Shown: positions 49,798 through 62,260 of the stretch, piece after piece
Numbering within the stretch: the stretch's first letter is position 1
Layout: every line of letters starts with the position of its first letter
Assembly: GCA_905331475.1 (NCBI GenBank)
Contig: CAJNYU010003062.1
Span: 124,001 to 188,000 of the forward strand
DNA: 64,000 nucleotides
Direction: 5' to 3'
From: Rotaria socialis
Taxonomy: Eukaryota > Rotifera > Eurotatoria > Philodinida > Philodinidae
Notes under the pieces: generated by a model
What the model was told of the DNA's origin: nothing
Database searches by the model: none
The model's input: only the letters and a program-made list of their open reading frames with translations
Position numbers and translations under genes: made by a program

Positions 49798-52700
49798 ATG
49801 TCATATAATGCTAAAACATCTGCTACGGCAGCACCCCCACGAACTTCACAATACGTGGGACCATACATTTTACAAAAAACACTAGGCAAAGGTCAAACAG
49901 GTAAGTGTTCTTCTTGTGCTCTGTTGTATGTTTACTTTTCATGTAGTTATCATCATTTTGTTTTTCGTTTATCTAGGTCTTGTCAAATTGGGTGTTCATT
50001 ATGTCACAGGAGAAAAGGTTGCTATTAAGATAGTTAATCGTGAAGCATTGTCAGAATCAGTTTTATTAAAAGTAAATATACCGAAAATTGTTTATTTGAA
50101 ATATATAAAAAGTTTTATTCTACTAAATAGGTTGAAAGAGAAATTGCAATTATGAAATTAATTGAACATCCACATGTATTACGTTTATATGATGTCTATG
50201 AAAGTCGAAAATATCTGTATCTTATTCTTGAACATGTTGCTGGTGGTGAACTATTTGATTATCTTGTTAAGAAAAGTCGTTTGACACCGAAAGAAGCAAG
50301 AAAATTTTTTCGACAAATTATGTCAGCCCTTGATTTTTGTCACAGTCATATGGTTTGGTATGTATAAAAACTGAAAGTTTTTTAAAAATTAAAATTCATT
50401 GATTCTCCTTTGCTTTTTGTAGCCATCGTGATCTGAAGTGAGCTAGAAAAAAAGCAACTCCGATAAAATAAAGAAACATGATGTTATTTTTTTAGGCCCG
50501 AAAATTTACTACTTGACGATAAAATGAATATTCGTGTTGCTGATTTTGGTATGGCATCATTACAAGTCGAGGGTGCTTTTCTTGAAACAAGTTGTGGTTC
50601 ACCACATTATGGTAAAAATGATTACTAAGAAAATTCTGAACTAATTCTTTCTTTTTGTTGTTTTAAGCCTGTCCGGAAGTTATCAAGGCAAATATAAATA
50701 TCAAATTTTACCGGATGACATGATTTTGTTAATTCTAGGGTGAAAAATATGATGGACGAAAAGCTGATGTTTGGTCATGTGGAGTTATTCTCTATGCATT
50801 ACTTGTGGTACGTACGAGATTGGAATGAAATCCTTCTTTTTAATCTTCTATTTACTTGTGTCAAACAATGATGCCTTTATTATCGAAGGATTTGTTTATT
50901 GTTTTGTATTTCTATTAGGGCGCATTACCTTTTGATGATGATAATCTACGTCAATTGCTTGAAAAAGTCAAAAAAGGTATTTTTCATATTCCACATTTTG
51001 TACCGGCTGATTGTCAACAATTATTACGTGGAATGATTGAAACTGATCCACACAAACGATTAACGGTAAATTTTCATTTTCATTGTTTTTCTCTATTCTC
51101 CCTTTTTTTCTTTTGCTGACTATATTAACAAATAATTAGTTACTGTTCTTTTTTTGTCTTAACAAAATAATAAATTTTCTTTTTTGCGCTATTATGCTCA
51201 TTCCAGTTAGAAGAGGTCAGCCGACATTCATGGGTGACGCAGTACGTAAAAGGCGAACATACGCCATTATTATCGTCTAGAAATCGTATATTGATGTCGT
51301 CTGTGCCTTCGAGTGTTGTTTTAAAACGAAAAAATGTTAATACAAATGATCATCGTTCATGTTCATCATCTGTGTTCGTAGTTTGTTTGTTGAATTAAAA
51401 AAAAAAAAAGATGCATGTGTCATTGTTCTGGTATATGTAGTAATGTTAGTGATACTAATATTGATTGTTGTATTGTATTTATCTGTTCGCATGAAGTCTT
51501 TTGTTTGATACAAATGAGTTATTGTTTTTTTTTCTTCTTTTATTTAGAGGGTTGAAAACAGACCTTGAACTTGAATTACCGATGGTACAAGTTATACAAG
51601 TAAGTTATACGGACAAGACTTTCTTGATGAAATTCTATTTGTCTATTCTAGACAACAATCATTCCGAACGAAGAGGATGTTGATGCTGATGTATTTGCAG
51701 CAATGGCATCACTTGGTTGCTTTAAAGATCGACAACGTTTAATTGAAGCATTATTAAATGCAAAGTATGGCAAAAGTTCTGCTTAGAACAAATATTTGAT
51801 GAATCGACTTTTTTTTTCTAGACATAATACAGAAAAAGTCATATATTTTCTTTTACTGGATCGCAAATTACGACAACCCACTCAAGATGATCCAGAAGAA
51901 ACAAAACAACGAAGTCGTTCTGGTTCACGTAAGGATAATGAAAAATGTATATTCTAAATTTTGAATGCGTATATTTATAATCTATAGCGGATGCTCCACA
52001 AAAACGTGTTGATCGTCAACGTTCAAGTGGTTCAGCTGTTGTACAAACTCCTAATTCAAATGCATATCGATCCGGTATAGTTGCCCAATTAACTGACGGT
52101 TCACCGTTAGTATCACGACGGCAACTCTATTCAAATATCAAGTAAAGAATTTTTCTGATAATGTCACATATATGAATAGAACTTTTGAGTTTCTATCGTA
52201 ATGAATAGATCACATAGAACAAGTATTTTGTTTTTCTTCTTTTAGTAATAAAACTATTTCGGCTAATAATACACCATCGATAAGTCCATCATCATCACCA
52301 CCGATCACTAAAAGAGATGTATTTGCTAAAATAACTGCATTTACAAGTGTTAAAAGTCCGCTCGAAAGTCCAATAACATCTGTTCAAACTCCACCATTGA
52401 TAAATCGCCATCATCGTAATGCATCGACTATTTCACAAAATGATACGGTTCTAACAACACAACCATCAACACAATCAATAGCATGTAATAGTATGAGTGA
52501 TCAATCGTATAAAGATTCCAATGTAATTAATAATGGTGCAATAACCTACAATTCACCTCGACGAAATCAACCACCAACAACCTCAGCATCGACATCAACA
52601 ACACAAGAATCTATAAGTATTGAACCATCGCCATCGATTCTATCAACTACCAGCGTTAATGCAAATATTCCCGCATCGTCAAGTAATAATCAATGGAGAC

Positions 52701-53847
52701 ATAAATTAACTAATTTAAAACAAAGTTTTCAAAACGTTGGTACACCAAGATTTCATCGACGTCCGAAAATTTTATGTAAATTATTTATTGAAATTTCTCT
52801 ATTTAAAATCTACTTATTTCGTTGTTTTCTTTGTTCTCAGTGGCTGAAAGTGATAGTTCAACATCATCGAACTCACCATCACAATATGGTACCACACCAG
52901 AAGCAACTAAGAAATCATTATTTCATCATATTATTGATGCTATGCAAGAAGATCATCATATGATTGTTGTTAAAGATCGACCATTATCAGCGATTAAAAC
53001 AGATCTTATTCACGCATTTTTATCTGTAAGTTAAAATTCATTTTTTCTTGCTTACAGATTAGCTAAAAATTTTTTTTTCTACATAAAGACACCCGATCTC
53101 GTACATAATGTTTTGTCGAGTACACAATATCGATGTGAATATCGTCGAGCTGATCGTTCATCAATGTTTCAACGAAATATACGTTTTCATGTTGAAATTT
53201 GTACAGTTAAATCTATTGATTCATCATCGCCTGATACTTACTATGTTACATTTACTCTTATAACTGGTACGGAAAATCTGCTTGACAAAAATTGTTTAGT
53301 TACTAATTATAATTTCTAGGGCAATCACGACGTTTTAAGAAATTGTGCGAAGAAATACAAACACTTTTTCTTGCAAGTAAAGATCGTTTAACTAAGCAAC
53401 GTCGACAAGTTAATGAAAATCGTCCTGTTAATACCAACAACGTTTTAACAACAAATCGCACGAATGCATCATTCATTTCATCATTATTTACTAATACAAA
53501 TTCTGCATGTAAAGAAAAGTTCTTTTCTTCTTCTTTTGTCTAACATTTCCCATGCTGATTTTTCTTATCGGTGATTTCTATCTATCTCTCCAGAGAACAA
53601 AATACTAATTCCTATTCAACATATGATGATCACAAGAGATTAGCATATTTGCAGATTAATAATATACAATTTTTTCTTATATTTAGATATTAAACAAAAC
53701 GTTTGTCAACAATCCTCATCTTCGTCTACATCATCGCCTTCATCAACATCGAATATATCTTTTAATAATACTCCATTGCCTATTTCTGATGATTCTTCAG
53801 CTATTGAATCAATACGTTTAAAGCTTGCTCATCGTCTTGCAATCTAG
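49798..53847 (+). CDS. BRSK2: BR serine/threonine (SAD) kinase
   Basis: The start at 49798 ([21 protein letters not shown]) leads into an AMPK-related kinase domain. It has the glycine loop GKGQTG (residues 30-35), VAIK lysine (52), ERE, HRDLKPEN, DFG, and the T-loop [14 protein letters not shown] with the LKB1-type Thr. APE is replaced by the usual CPE. After [17 protein letters not shown] and a short linker comes a UBA-like element ([16 protein letters not shown]), a long Ser/Thr-rich region, GTPRFHRRP, and the C-terminal KA1-like domain ([38 protein letters not shown]). Stop 53847. SAD kinases set neuronal polarity and synapse organisation under LKB1. Exon coordinates include 49798-49900, 49977-50071, 50131-50357, 50423-50437, 50496-50611, 50668-50687, 50739-50807, 50919-51065 and 51207-51241. 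BRSK1 versus BRSK2 cannot be assigned; the symbol denotes the family. Confidence 0.95.
50423..50437 (+). other. 15-nt micro-exon carrying the catalytic HRD motif of BRSK
   Basis: Flanked by TTTTGTAG upstream and GTGAGC downstream, the 15 bases complete V-C-H-R-D-L-K across two splice junctions (TG|C CAT CGT GAT CTG AA|G). Without it the kinase would lack the catalytic aspartate. Confidence 0.85.
50668..50738 (+). other. 20-nt micro-exon followed by a GC-AG intron in BRSK
   Basis: The exon 50668-50687 encodes A-CPEVIK of the activation segment. Frame continuity to [12 protein letters not shown] requires the donor AAG|GCAAAT at 50688, a GC donor, with the acceptor TTCTAG at 50738. No GT donor nearby keeps the frame. 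Confidence 0.8.
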
Positions 53848-54292
53848 TCATGTTTTTCTTTTCGATGCTGCTTACTGTTGTGTGTAGCGTTTTGTTCTTC
53901 TTTTCTTTTCTTTTTTTCTTTTGTACAACGTGTTCTCATTCCATGAATATCTACTATGAATTTCTTTGATACAACGCAGCTTGAAACTAACCTCATGTAT
54001 TATTGATTCTTCTATTCTAGTCAAAGGCATTAAGAGGAAATAATAGCAAATCAGTTTCTATCGTGATTAGAATTAAGTTCTAAGCGGTGATATAAACCGC
54101 TTGTCTTCCTTCTGTTTGTCGGAGTCATTTTACGCAAAATTTTCTCTTAGTATTAATAGATATATAACTACGTAAATTGAAAAAAAGCGTATTCTTTTTT
54201 TTCTTATTTAAAAAACGTCCATTTATATTTTATCGTTTGTGCGTTGTCATCCTTCTATTATTGTGTATTTATTTATATCATGTATTTGTTTT

Positions 54293-54327
<35 letters not shown>

Positions 54328-55067
54328 GTTTATGTTGAACGACAGCTTTGCACGAATTGTAATTTTATCAAAGCCCCTTCAACACGTATTTCTTTCACTT
54401 GCGTCTTATAAATAAAGAGAATATAATTAACAAGAAATAGAATATTTAAAATTTAAATGAAACTTCAGTTTGACGTGGTAATTCTGCAAAGCAACAAATC
54501 TGTTCATGTTCAAACATGATTTTCCACTTGAATAATAATTTTGACGAACTGCTAATGTTTTATATATCATAGTGCTCAAAGGTATTTGATAGTAACTATC
54601 GAATTTAGCCTAAAGGATGAAAACATCCATCTAAATTTGAAGAGATCTTTTTCTATGTCATGAATATAATACTGCTTCTTTATAAATGAATGTATGAGCG
54701 AGTTTTCATGTTGTGTAATCACTGTGGAAACAAAGCTGAAAAAGAATTTGACAGATCTGATTTTAACAAAATAAAAAGGTTGAAAGCATCAGAACTATGA
54801 GAAATTAATTTTCTGTAGGTCGAATGCATTTAAGTAAGTTGATGTTGATTTTATATAGAACTTTCAAAAGCATGAGATAAATAAGCGGGTCTCAAGTCGT
54901 CCATCATTCTTTATGCATTTATCATATAATTATCTACTTCTTTTTTTAGTGAATGCCTCAATTATTTTCTCATTATTACTGATAAAATCCTAGAAAAATT
55001 ACCATTGATGTGCTTCTTAATAGACTAGAATTTCAAAGCGAATATATTAATGTATTATAGCAAAGAA
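53848..55067. other. BRSK 3' flank and intergenic
   Basis: Includes a (TG)n microsatellite at about 54295-54323 and AATAAA-like signals near 54410. No exon recognised. Confidence 0.6.
54295..54323. repeat. (TG)n microsatellite
   Basis: Fourteen or so TG dinucleotides in tandem, probably in or near the BRSK 3' UTR. Confidence 0.9.
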
Positions 55068-56220
55068 ATAGAGTTGGGTGACCTAATTCTGCCGGTCCAC
55101 GCATTTTTTTCCTAATTCTACCGATTACATGGAAAAGTGCAGTAAATTTTAGAAAAAGCTTATTATTTTTATGAAGCTGATAATATATATGTTAGAAGAA
55201 ACATATCACTAAGTTCGCCTTGACACGGGCTATCTGCTGATATGTTTTTATTAATGATTCATAAACATTATGCATATCTTTTTCTTGTGAAAATAAAAAC
55301 AAAGTAACTGACAGAATTTTTCCTGTTTTTAATTCTGCCGCTGCATGTTCCTAATGGTGCCGAAGGAATATAAAATACATAGAACTATTAAAGATAAAAG
55401 CGTGGGTGTTATCTTGACTAGGCAAAATCGCTATTATTCTTATATCATTCGATAGATCTTTTCAAGGGCAACCTGGTCGTATGGAATGAGCAGAAGCAAG
55501 CCTAGTTACACGTGAGTTTTTTCTTCAAAAGACACTGGATAAGAGGGGCAATCATGTTTCAACCCATTATTCTAGTCTAACTGAACCTGAGAGTAAAATC
55601 AAATGCATATTCGGAATCAACGGCACAAATTACGTCAGTTCATTTTTTTTCGATACAAAAACATTTTTTCACCAAAAATTTACCTGAGGTCCTCCTCAGT
55701 ACTTTTTTCTGAAACATTTTGTTGTGATCCCCCTCAGGTAAATTTTTGGTGAAAACATTTTTTTGCGAAAAAATCCCTGAACTGGTGTAATTTGTTCCAC
55801 TGGTTCCGAATATGCATTTGATTTTACTCTCAGGTCCAGTTAGACTGTAGAATAATGGATTGAAACATGATTGTCCCTTTTATCCAGTATCTTTTGAAGA
55901 AAAAACTCACGTGTAACTAGGTTTGCTTCTGCTCGCGTCATACAGCCAGGTAGCCCTTGAAAGAATGCGGTCGGTCACTTTTTTGTCTTTTCACAAGAAA
56001 AAGATATGCATAATGTTTATGAATCATTAAGAAAATGTGTCCCTTCTCTCATGTGCTTCGTTTATTATTTCGTTAACAATCTTATATCATTCGATAGAGA
56101 AATGTTGGATCTATCCCGGAAAGAAAAAAACGACTCTTCTACGATATGTACAACTCGAGTTATAAAAGAAAAACAAAAAGTATTTTTTTTTACCGGCAGA
56201 GTTAAGTCACCCGACTCTAT
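55068..56220. mobile_element. Large foldback (inverted-repeat) element, non-autonomous
   Basis: The ends are 29-bp inverted repeats (55068-55096 and 56192-56220) with about three mismatches, beginning ATAGAGTTGGGTGAC on the left. Inside, 55249-55320 is the inverse of about 55965-56032 (core ATTCATAAACATTATGCATA). In addition, 55440-55700 is the inverse of about 55735-55965, meeting at a centre near 55700-55735 (core ACCTGAGG...CCTCAGGT). The whole could fold into one long hairpin with bulges. No transposase is encoded and no clear target-site duplication is visible. It may be a foldback DNA transposon or two nested insertions. Confidence 0.75.
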
Positions 56221-56677
56221 TATATGAAAATGTTTCGATCGTGATAACGTGACATTATCAGGAATAGAAATCTCATATTGAATTAATGTTTAACGTGTCT
56301 CTCTACATGAAGGCTATAACAGGAACTAATAAAAAATACGTAATCATATATGTCAGTTGTAATAAGAATTTATTTTAAAGTAAATGCAGGATTATATGAT
56401 ACATTTGACAGTCTAATTTGAAAAGATTTGAAATGGGAAATATTCTATTTATAATTAGTGAAAGAATATTAGTCACTGAAGCTATGAATAATTGAAAAAA
56501 GCAGTACGATAGACATGAGACATGGGCTAAGTCGTAGGCTATTTTATGAAAAGAAATTTATAATGTGCAAAAGGTTGTCTCGTCTTTTAGAATAAATATA
56601 TATATATATAAATAGGATTTTAGGATAATTGTCACTTGCAGGATTAATTACATTTAATGAAGAAAATTTTCTACTAT

Positions 56678-56922
56678 TACCCAGGTCGTGGAGGTACGGC
56701 GGGAAACGGCCTAAAACCACGGGAAAGCGCTGGAAAATGGAAGCAGTATTCCGGTCAAAATACGACCGGGCTTTTCTGGCGGATTCTTGCCAAGTTCCGG
56801 CGCTTTCCGACAGGAAATCACCGGAAAAACCCGAAAATTTTCCAACCGGAATACTACTTCCACAAAATCAAGGGAACTAACCGAAACCGGTCGTTTCCAG
56901 GCCGGACTGTTCGACCTGGGTA
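56678..56922. mobile_element. GC-rich MITE with 11-bp terminal inverted repeats
   Basis: TACCCAGGTCG at 56678-56688 is mirrored by CGACCTGGGTA at 56912-56922. The roughly 240-bp interior is clearly more GC-rich than its surroundings and has repeated GGAAA/CCGG-type motifs. If the outer TA on each side is the target duplication, this fits a Tc1/mariner-derived MITE. A 3-bp TAT duplication just outside is the alternative. Open frames across it are on both strands and look accidental. Confidence 0.65.
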
Positions 56923-58063
56923 TATTTTTCATACGAAATCCATAAATTTGTATGAATAAATTTGTAGAACGCGATTATTCATCAATACTGAGTGTTCCGC
57001 TTCTCTCAATAAAAATTCACGCGCTGCTGTATCATGCTACGTGATATGAATAGAAAATTATAACATCTATATCATTCATTTTTTGTCTAAAATTTGTCAG
57101 TTAACACTTTTTTTTTTCAGTAGAAACTGAAGTATTATTATATCTTAAAAAAAGTCATCAGAATTTCTCGCCAATGCACTTTAATCATTCAATATCTTGC
57201 TATTTGATATTCTTTTTAATATTCAAATCACTTTGTACGTCAGCAATTCAAGTTGAACATAAGAGTCTTTGTATTTGCCATTTCAAGCAGTTTTGAACAG
57301 ATTTGCCTGTACTTATTGCAATAGTTCAAATCTCTTTTTTTATATGACTGTGAGAAAGCACATATATATATACGCATGTGAGCGAGGATAGCGCACGCGA
57401 AGCAGCAAAAAACATAATATAATCAGACAGAGCGAGATAGTAACGCCGTTTCAGCGAGTGAGAGAGAGCGAGAGAGAAAGCAGTGCACAAAAAATAGAAC
57501 AGAGGAGTTAGTATTTTTTTTCTTCTGTGCTATTCAAGCTGGTGGTTGGTGATGGTTCGAAAGCAAAAAAAAAACATGCGACGAATAAGGCGCTAAAACG
57601 ATCAAATGAAACAAAGAAGAAAGCAGCATTAGCGAGCGTCGATAAAAGAAAACATGCGTTACAATACATATCATAGCCTAATCGAAGCATACATTTAGAA
57701 AAAAGCAGGATTTTCGAGTCGTGCTTTTAAATGGAAAAGCGAAAAGTGAATATCGAATTTCACTTGTTTATTTATTTTTTCCTACCCACGAGAAAAAACC
57801 GATAAGAGACACAATAAATTAGTGTTTTTGTTTGTTTCTGCGGACTGATGAACACAAAGAATAAAAATGATTAAATTATCGCGCGCACGAAATAAAAAGA
57901 AACTGGAGTAGCACCAGTAACAAAACAAATAAGAAATAAAAATACATGACCAATCAAATCATTTAGCACGCTCGCTTTATGCTTGTGTTAAGTTATTTGT
58001 TTGTTTCTAGATCAGAGAGAGAAAAAAAACGAAAAGAAAAGAGAATATTGCAAAAATTGTAGA

Positions 58064-58099
<36 letters not shown>

Positions 58100-59055
58100 C
58101 GAAAATTTTAGAACACTGTTCGCATGACAGAGTATTTCTTTTTCTTTGTTCTGTTTTGATCTTCTAAGTTTTTGTTTTGGAGATAGTGGACATCACGATT
58201 GCACCACGGAAATAAGAGAGATTGCTGGGAGGAAAAGAAGTAATTAACAATATAACATAGATATAAAAATGACACGAAAACTCGGTAGTGACTTCTCGTC
58301 TTTACTCAGTTCGATCGGTCATAGCTACTACTGTTCAGTCTACAAAGCGAGAGGGAGAGGAGACGGAATGTGTAGCTGAGAAAGACGATTGACTAGGACC
58401 AATCTTATGTGTATACTGCATCGACAACAGAAGAAGAGAGAGAGAGAGAGAGAGCGTGGGTAATAAGAAAAACTATAAAAAAAAGAACACAAAACAATAC
58501 ACCGGAAATCTTCCTTTTTTCTCTTATTCGATTATTGTTTCTCAGTCCGCCTGTATATATTTTTTGCTGCTTCCTATACATGTGCATGCGAATTTGTCTT
58601 TAACTCTCATCTCTTACGAATACAAAGAAGTAATAAAAAGAAAAGAAGAAAAATTATTCTTGTTTTTTTTCGAAGAAGAAAAGATGATGTTGACAAATAG
58701 AAAAAACAAACACGAAAAAAACAGATATAACTGCTGATTGATTATAAGTGTCTTGATAATTTTTTTCTTATACACATATGAATATACATATATGTATGGT
58801 ACTGTAGAACTTTTCATCACAAACTTGAAACAACGGACGAACGAACAAAAAAAATAGAAATCATAAACATCAAGAACAACAAATGAGAAAAAGAAAAGAA
58901 AAGAAACGAAAAGAAAAGATACATGTTTTTATGTGTTATGTGTGTAAAGAAGAAAGACCAAAATGTGTATGTATACTTTGTAGAAAACAACCCTACGTAC
59001 TTGTCGTAAGAAAGTATAGATAGGGAGAAAGAGAGATGAAGAAGGAAAAACATGG
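56923..59055. other. Gene-poor stretch with simple repeats
   Basis: Purine-rich low-complexity DNA, a (CAA)n run at about 58066-58101 and a (GA)n run at about 58433-58453. No supported exon. Confidence 0.6.
58066..58101. repeat. (CAA)n microsatellite
   Basis: About twelve CAA triplets in tandem in non-coding DNA. Confidence 0.85.
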
Positions 59056-60274
59056 CTAATGTGGGCGATTTGTTGTTATGATAGAGTTGGTAACGTTCGA
59101 GCGCCAGCTTTTATTATAATTGAAATAAAGAATTTGCCGTTGAAGTTCTTCAGTACATATATGATAAATTTACATTCATTTTTAGAACAATTGCCCATAA
59201 TAGCTTCTTTACAAATACACACATAACCATTAGTAACTTCCACAAAATCTTAAGATAGTCAAAAAACAAATATATTACAATAGGAAGAAAAAAGAAGAAG
59301 AATGCTATTTCTATTTTTTCAAATTATTTCTATTACCTTCAGTTAGATGAACATATTTGCATTGAGGCCGGGTACAACGCCGTGATTTAAAGTCTCGGCA
59401 AATGGGAAGTGTATCCAGCAACTATAATATTGAGGAGAAGAAAAAGAATAATTAATAATAAATAATCATTTTTCTTTTAGTTTAATCGAAAACAGTAATA
59501 AAAAAGACTTTGTGTGTGGGTATCATGCAATTTTCACTAGATAAGCACACACACACACACACGCACAAAAACAAAAAAAATGATATGTATACTATGAGAA
59601 AAGTTAGTTGGTGCATGCAAAAATAAAATTAAACAAAAGAAGAATAGGACAAGAGGAAAAAATGATCTTTATTGTCATAATCGTGAAATTAACTATTTGA
59701 TCCCAACATATAGTACTCACTTTTCATTTGAGGTTGAGCTGAATTATCGAATCAATCGAGAGAAAGAACAAAGCAAAGAATAAAAAACTTGAACATATGC
59801 AAAATGTAATCAACAGCAATCATATCTATCTTAACAACTATGCATAATTTTGCTGAACAATTCATTCAAGTTTTTTTTTTAAGTGTTAATAAACATCTCT
59901 CACTTGTCCTTTCTTGTCAATATAAGTTACATAAGATGAGCCCACAGATACAAGCGCACCCTGAGCAGCGACAATATCAGGCGATGGCATATCTGTATAT
60001 GAGGTATTTTGTTTTCAAAGAAGCATAGAGGCAACAAAAGAAAAAACTTTCGAAAAATGTTTGTCATGCCTAGACAAAACATCAAAAGCTAAGAAAACAA
60101 CTTACAAGTCATAGGAACCGCAGTTAAATATGGCTGTTGAAATTGTATTGGTAATGGTGACGGTGATGGATACGAGAATGCTGTTAATGGATATGCAGCC
60201 ATAGGTATGCCAGTTTTAGGATCAGCAATAGCTGAACGTTTTTGTTGTTGATGTTGTACAGCTGCTAAGGCTGC

Positions 60275-60315
<41 letters not shown>

Positions 60316-62260
60316 GCTGCTGCTGCTGCTGTTGTTGTTGAGATTGTTGTTGAAGGTAATGAGGTGCAGCGATAAGTTGTGTTCCCGGTGGCTAAAATAA
60401 TGAAATAGAAAAAAAAACAGTGATAGAATTAGTTAATTTGATAAATCAGTGATTTATTCTTTTTTCTGTGCTTTGCTAATATTTTTCCAATAGAGAAGAC
60501 TTCTTTTTCTTTTCATCTATAAGCTTTTATCATATTAAAATATTCTTATGAGATAGAGATGCATAAAACTGACCAAACCACAAGAAGCATGTTTGAATGA
60601 AAGCAAAGAAATCAAATAAGCAAGCATCGAAGCAAACTATTCCATGTGGTTCGATCAGTTTCGTTTTTATTATTTATCGCAGATTGATAAATAATAAAAT
60701 CAAAGGTGTCTTTTTTTTTATCGTTCATGGTTTTGTCAGTGTTCAAAGCATACAAAGCAAACAGAAAAAAAAATAAATCAAGGATAGAAAAGCGTGTGTG
60801 CAGTACCAGCTGCAGGTAGGCACCGGTAGTAGCAGTATCGTCTTCAAGCGGTCGTTTTTTTGTCTGCTGTGTGATGCTGCTGCTGCTGCTGACAGGATCG
60901 ATCGCTGCCTAGATTAGTATAAAAGAGGAATAGAAAAAGAATGTGTGCATCAAGCAAACTACAAAACAAAGAATTAAACAACAATATAAAACACACAATA
61001 AGCTGCTGATAAATGTTTGTCAAAATAAAAACCAACAGAATAAAACACAAAGACATGTTGTTGTTTATTTGTCCGATGGTTATTTGATTGAGAAGAGAAA
61101 AAAATGTTGAAAAAGAGCTGCGGCAACTTCTATGACTTGCTAAAAATTTATTTCCTGTATATATATATATATAAGCTTATAAGCACGCATAATGTTGTTT
61201 TCTAAAAGAAATTGGTAAACAACCACAAGAGTTTCGTGCGATTGGCTAAAAAATAGTCGGTGTTTTGTTATATTTTATCAAGCTTAATATCATCCATTAT
61301 TATCACACGTCACGTTCACAGAAGGCAATGGCATCTGCGGCAGAAAAGAATAAGGCTACTGCTTGCTGCACAATGACATTATTATATAAAAAATATTTAA
61401 GGAAAAAAAACAAAGAAAACAATCCTAGAATATATCTACCAACCTTAACGCCGGCTGATGAGGAAGATGACGATGAACCATTACGACCAACATTATCACC
61501 GTTTGTTGAATTCATCATTGATGACTAGAGTAAACAAAAGATAGAACATAGTTTACTCGTTTTTTAAATTTCAATGATTGTACATCTTTTAAATCCATTG
61601 ATGGAGCTTGTGCATAGATTGTTTGTATAGCTGCTCCTGGATATGCTTGATATGATGAAACATAACCATTTGCATAGGCTGCATCATCGTCATGAACATT
61701 TTGTTGTTGCTAGAAGAAGAGAAAAAAAGCAAACGTCATCATTAGAAAAATTTCTTTTGTTCGATCTATTAATTAGTTATGATTGATTAGAATTATTTGT
61801 TTAAAAAAAAGCAAACTATTTGAAATTTAAAGCAAAAAATAAAGCGTGCAACGGGTTATAAGCATACCAATGGCGAGGAACAAGCAGATACTGTAGATGT
61901 TCGTTGAGGATAGGCATAAGTAGTAGGATTCGATGCAGTCAATATAGACTGACTACTGTTCAATGTAAAAGGATTAACAAATTGTAGAGTTGATGGTGAA
62001 TATTGAATAGTAGCTGCTGTATTAGAAAAGACTTGAGCAGCAGCTGCGGCCGATTGTGCTTTAACAACTTTTAATTGTGCAACAAGATGTTCAGGTGGAT
62101 GAAAATATTTGCATGTTTCACGAAGACATTTTCCTTTAACATAATCAACACAGACAATAACAAGACCGTCTGCATCGAGTGGACAATGTGCTTGAGGATG
62201 TGCAAATGGACATGTATCTACTGTATTCAAACATTGACCATGCTGAAAATCTGAGCACAC
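59056..62260 (-). CDS. MBNL1: Muscleblind-like splicing regulator, 5' end not found
   Basis: Minus-strand exons at 62260-61868, 61709-about 61550, 61524-61444, 60908-60807, 60391-60106, 59992-59931, 59421-59337 and 59248-59056 keep phase. The first carries a zinc-finger pair (VCSDFQHGQC...CPFAH and VCVDYVKGKCLRETCKYFHPPEHL). Then come an Ala/Gln region, KKRPLEDD (compare the KRPLE motif of the family), a polyglutamine tract, and a second pair starting LPICRDFKSRRCTRPQCKYVH. The fourth finger (CICKEAIMGNCSKNECKF) loses its final His unless a one-base shift is assumed (see findings); the in-frame reading stops at 59076 and the shifted one at 59056. Muscleblind proteins bind YGCY RNA and control alternative splicing. 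The exon encoding the protein start is not visible up to 64000. The symbol denotes the family. Confidence 0.88.
60268..60348 (-). repeat. Polyglutamine-coding CAA/CAG tract in the muscleblind gene
   Basis: On the minus strand about 24 Gln codons follow SQQQ, mostly CAA with an inner run of CAG. They lie in the exon 60391-60106 and end at AALAAVQHQQQK. Confidence 0.9.

Noticed and set aside
56006..56227. Open frame at the right end of the foldback element
   Set aside because: It crosses the inverted repeat end and has no counterpart in the left arm or any recognisable transposase motif.
56629..56959. Three overlapping open frames in the GC-rich MITE
   Set aside because: Open on both strands because of base composition; the element's terminal repeats explain the segment better.
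58405..59053. Overlapping frames in purine-rich DNA
   Set aside because: Lys/Glu/Arg- or Phe/Ser/Leu-rich products of GA and AAAG repeats; no splice or homology support.
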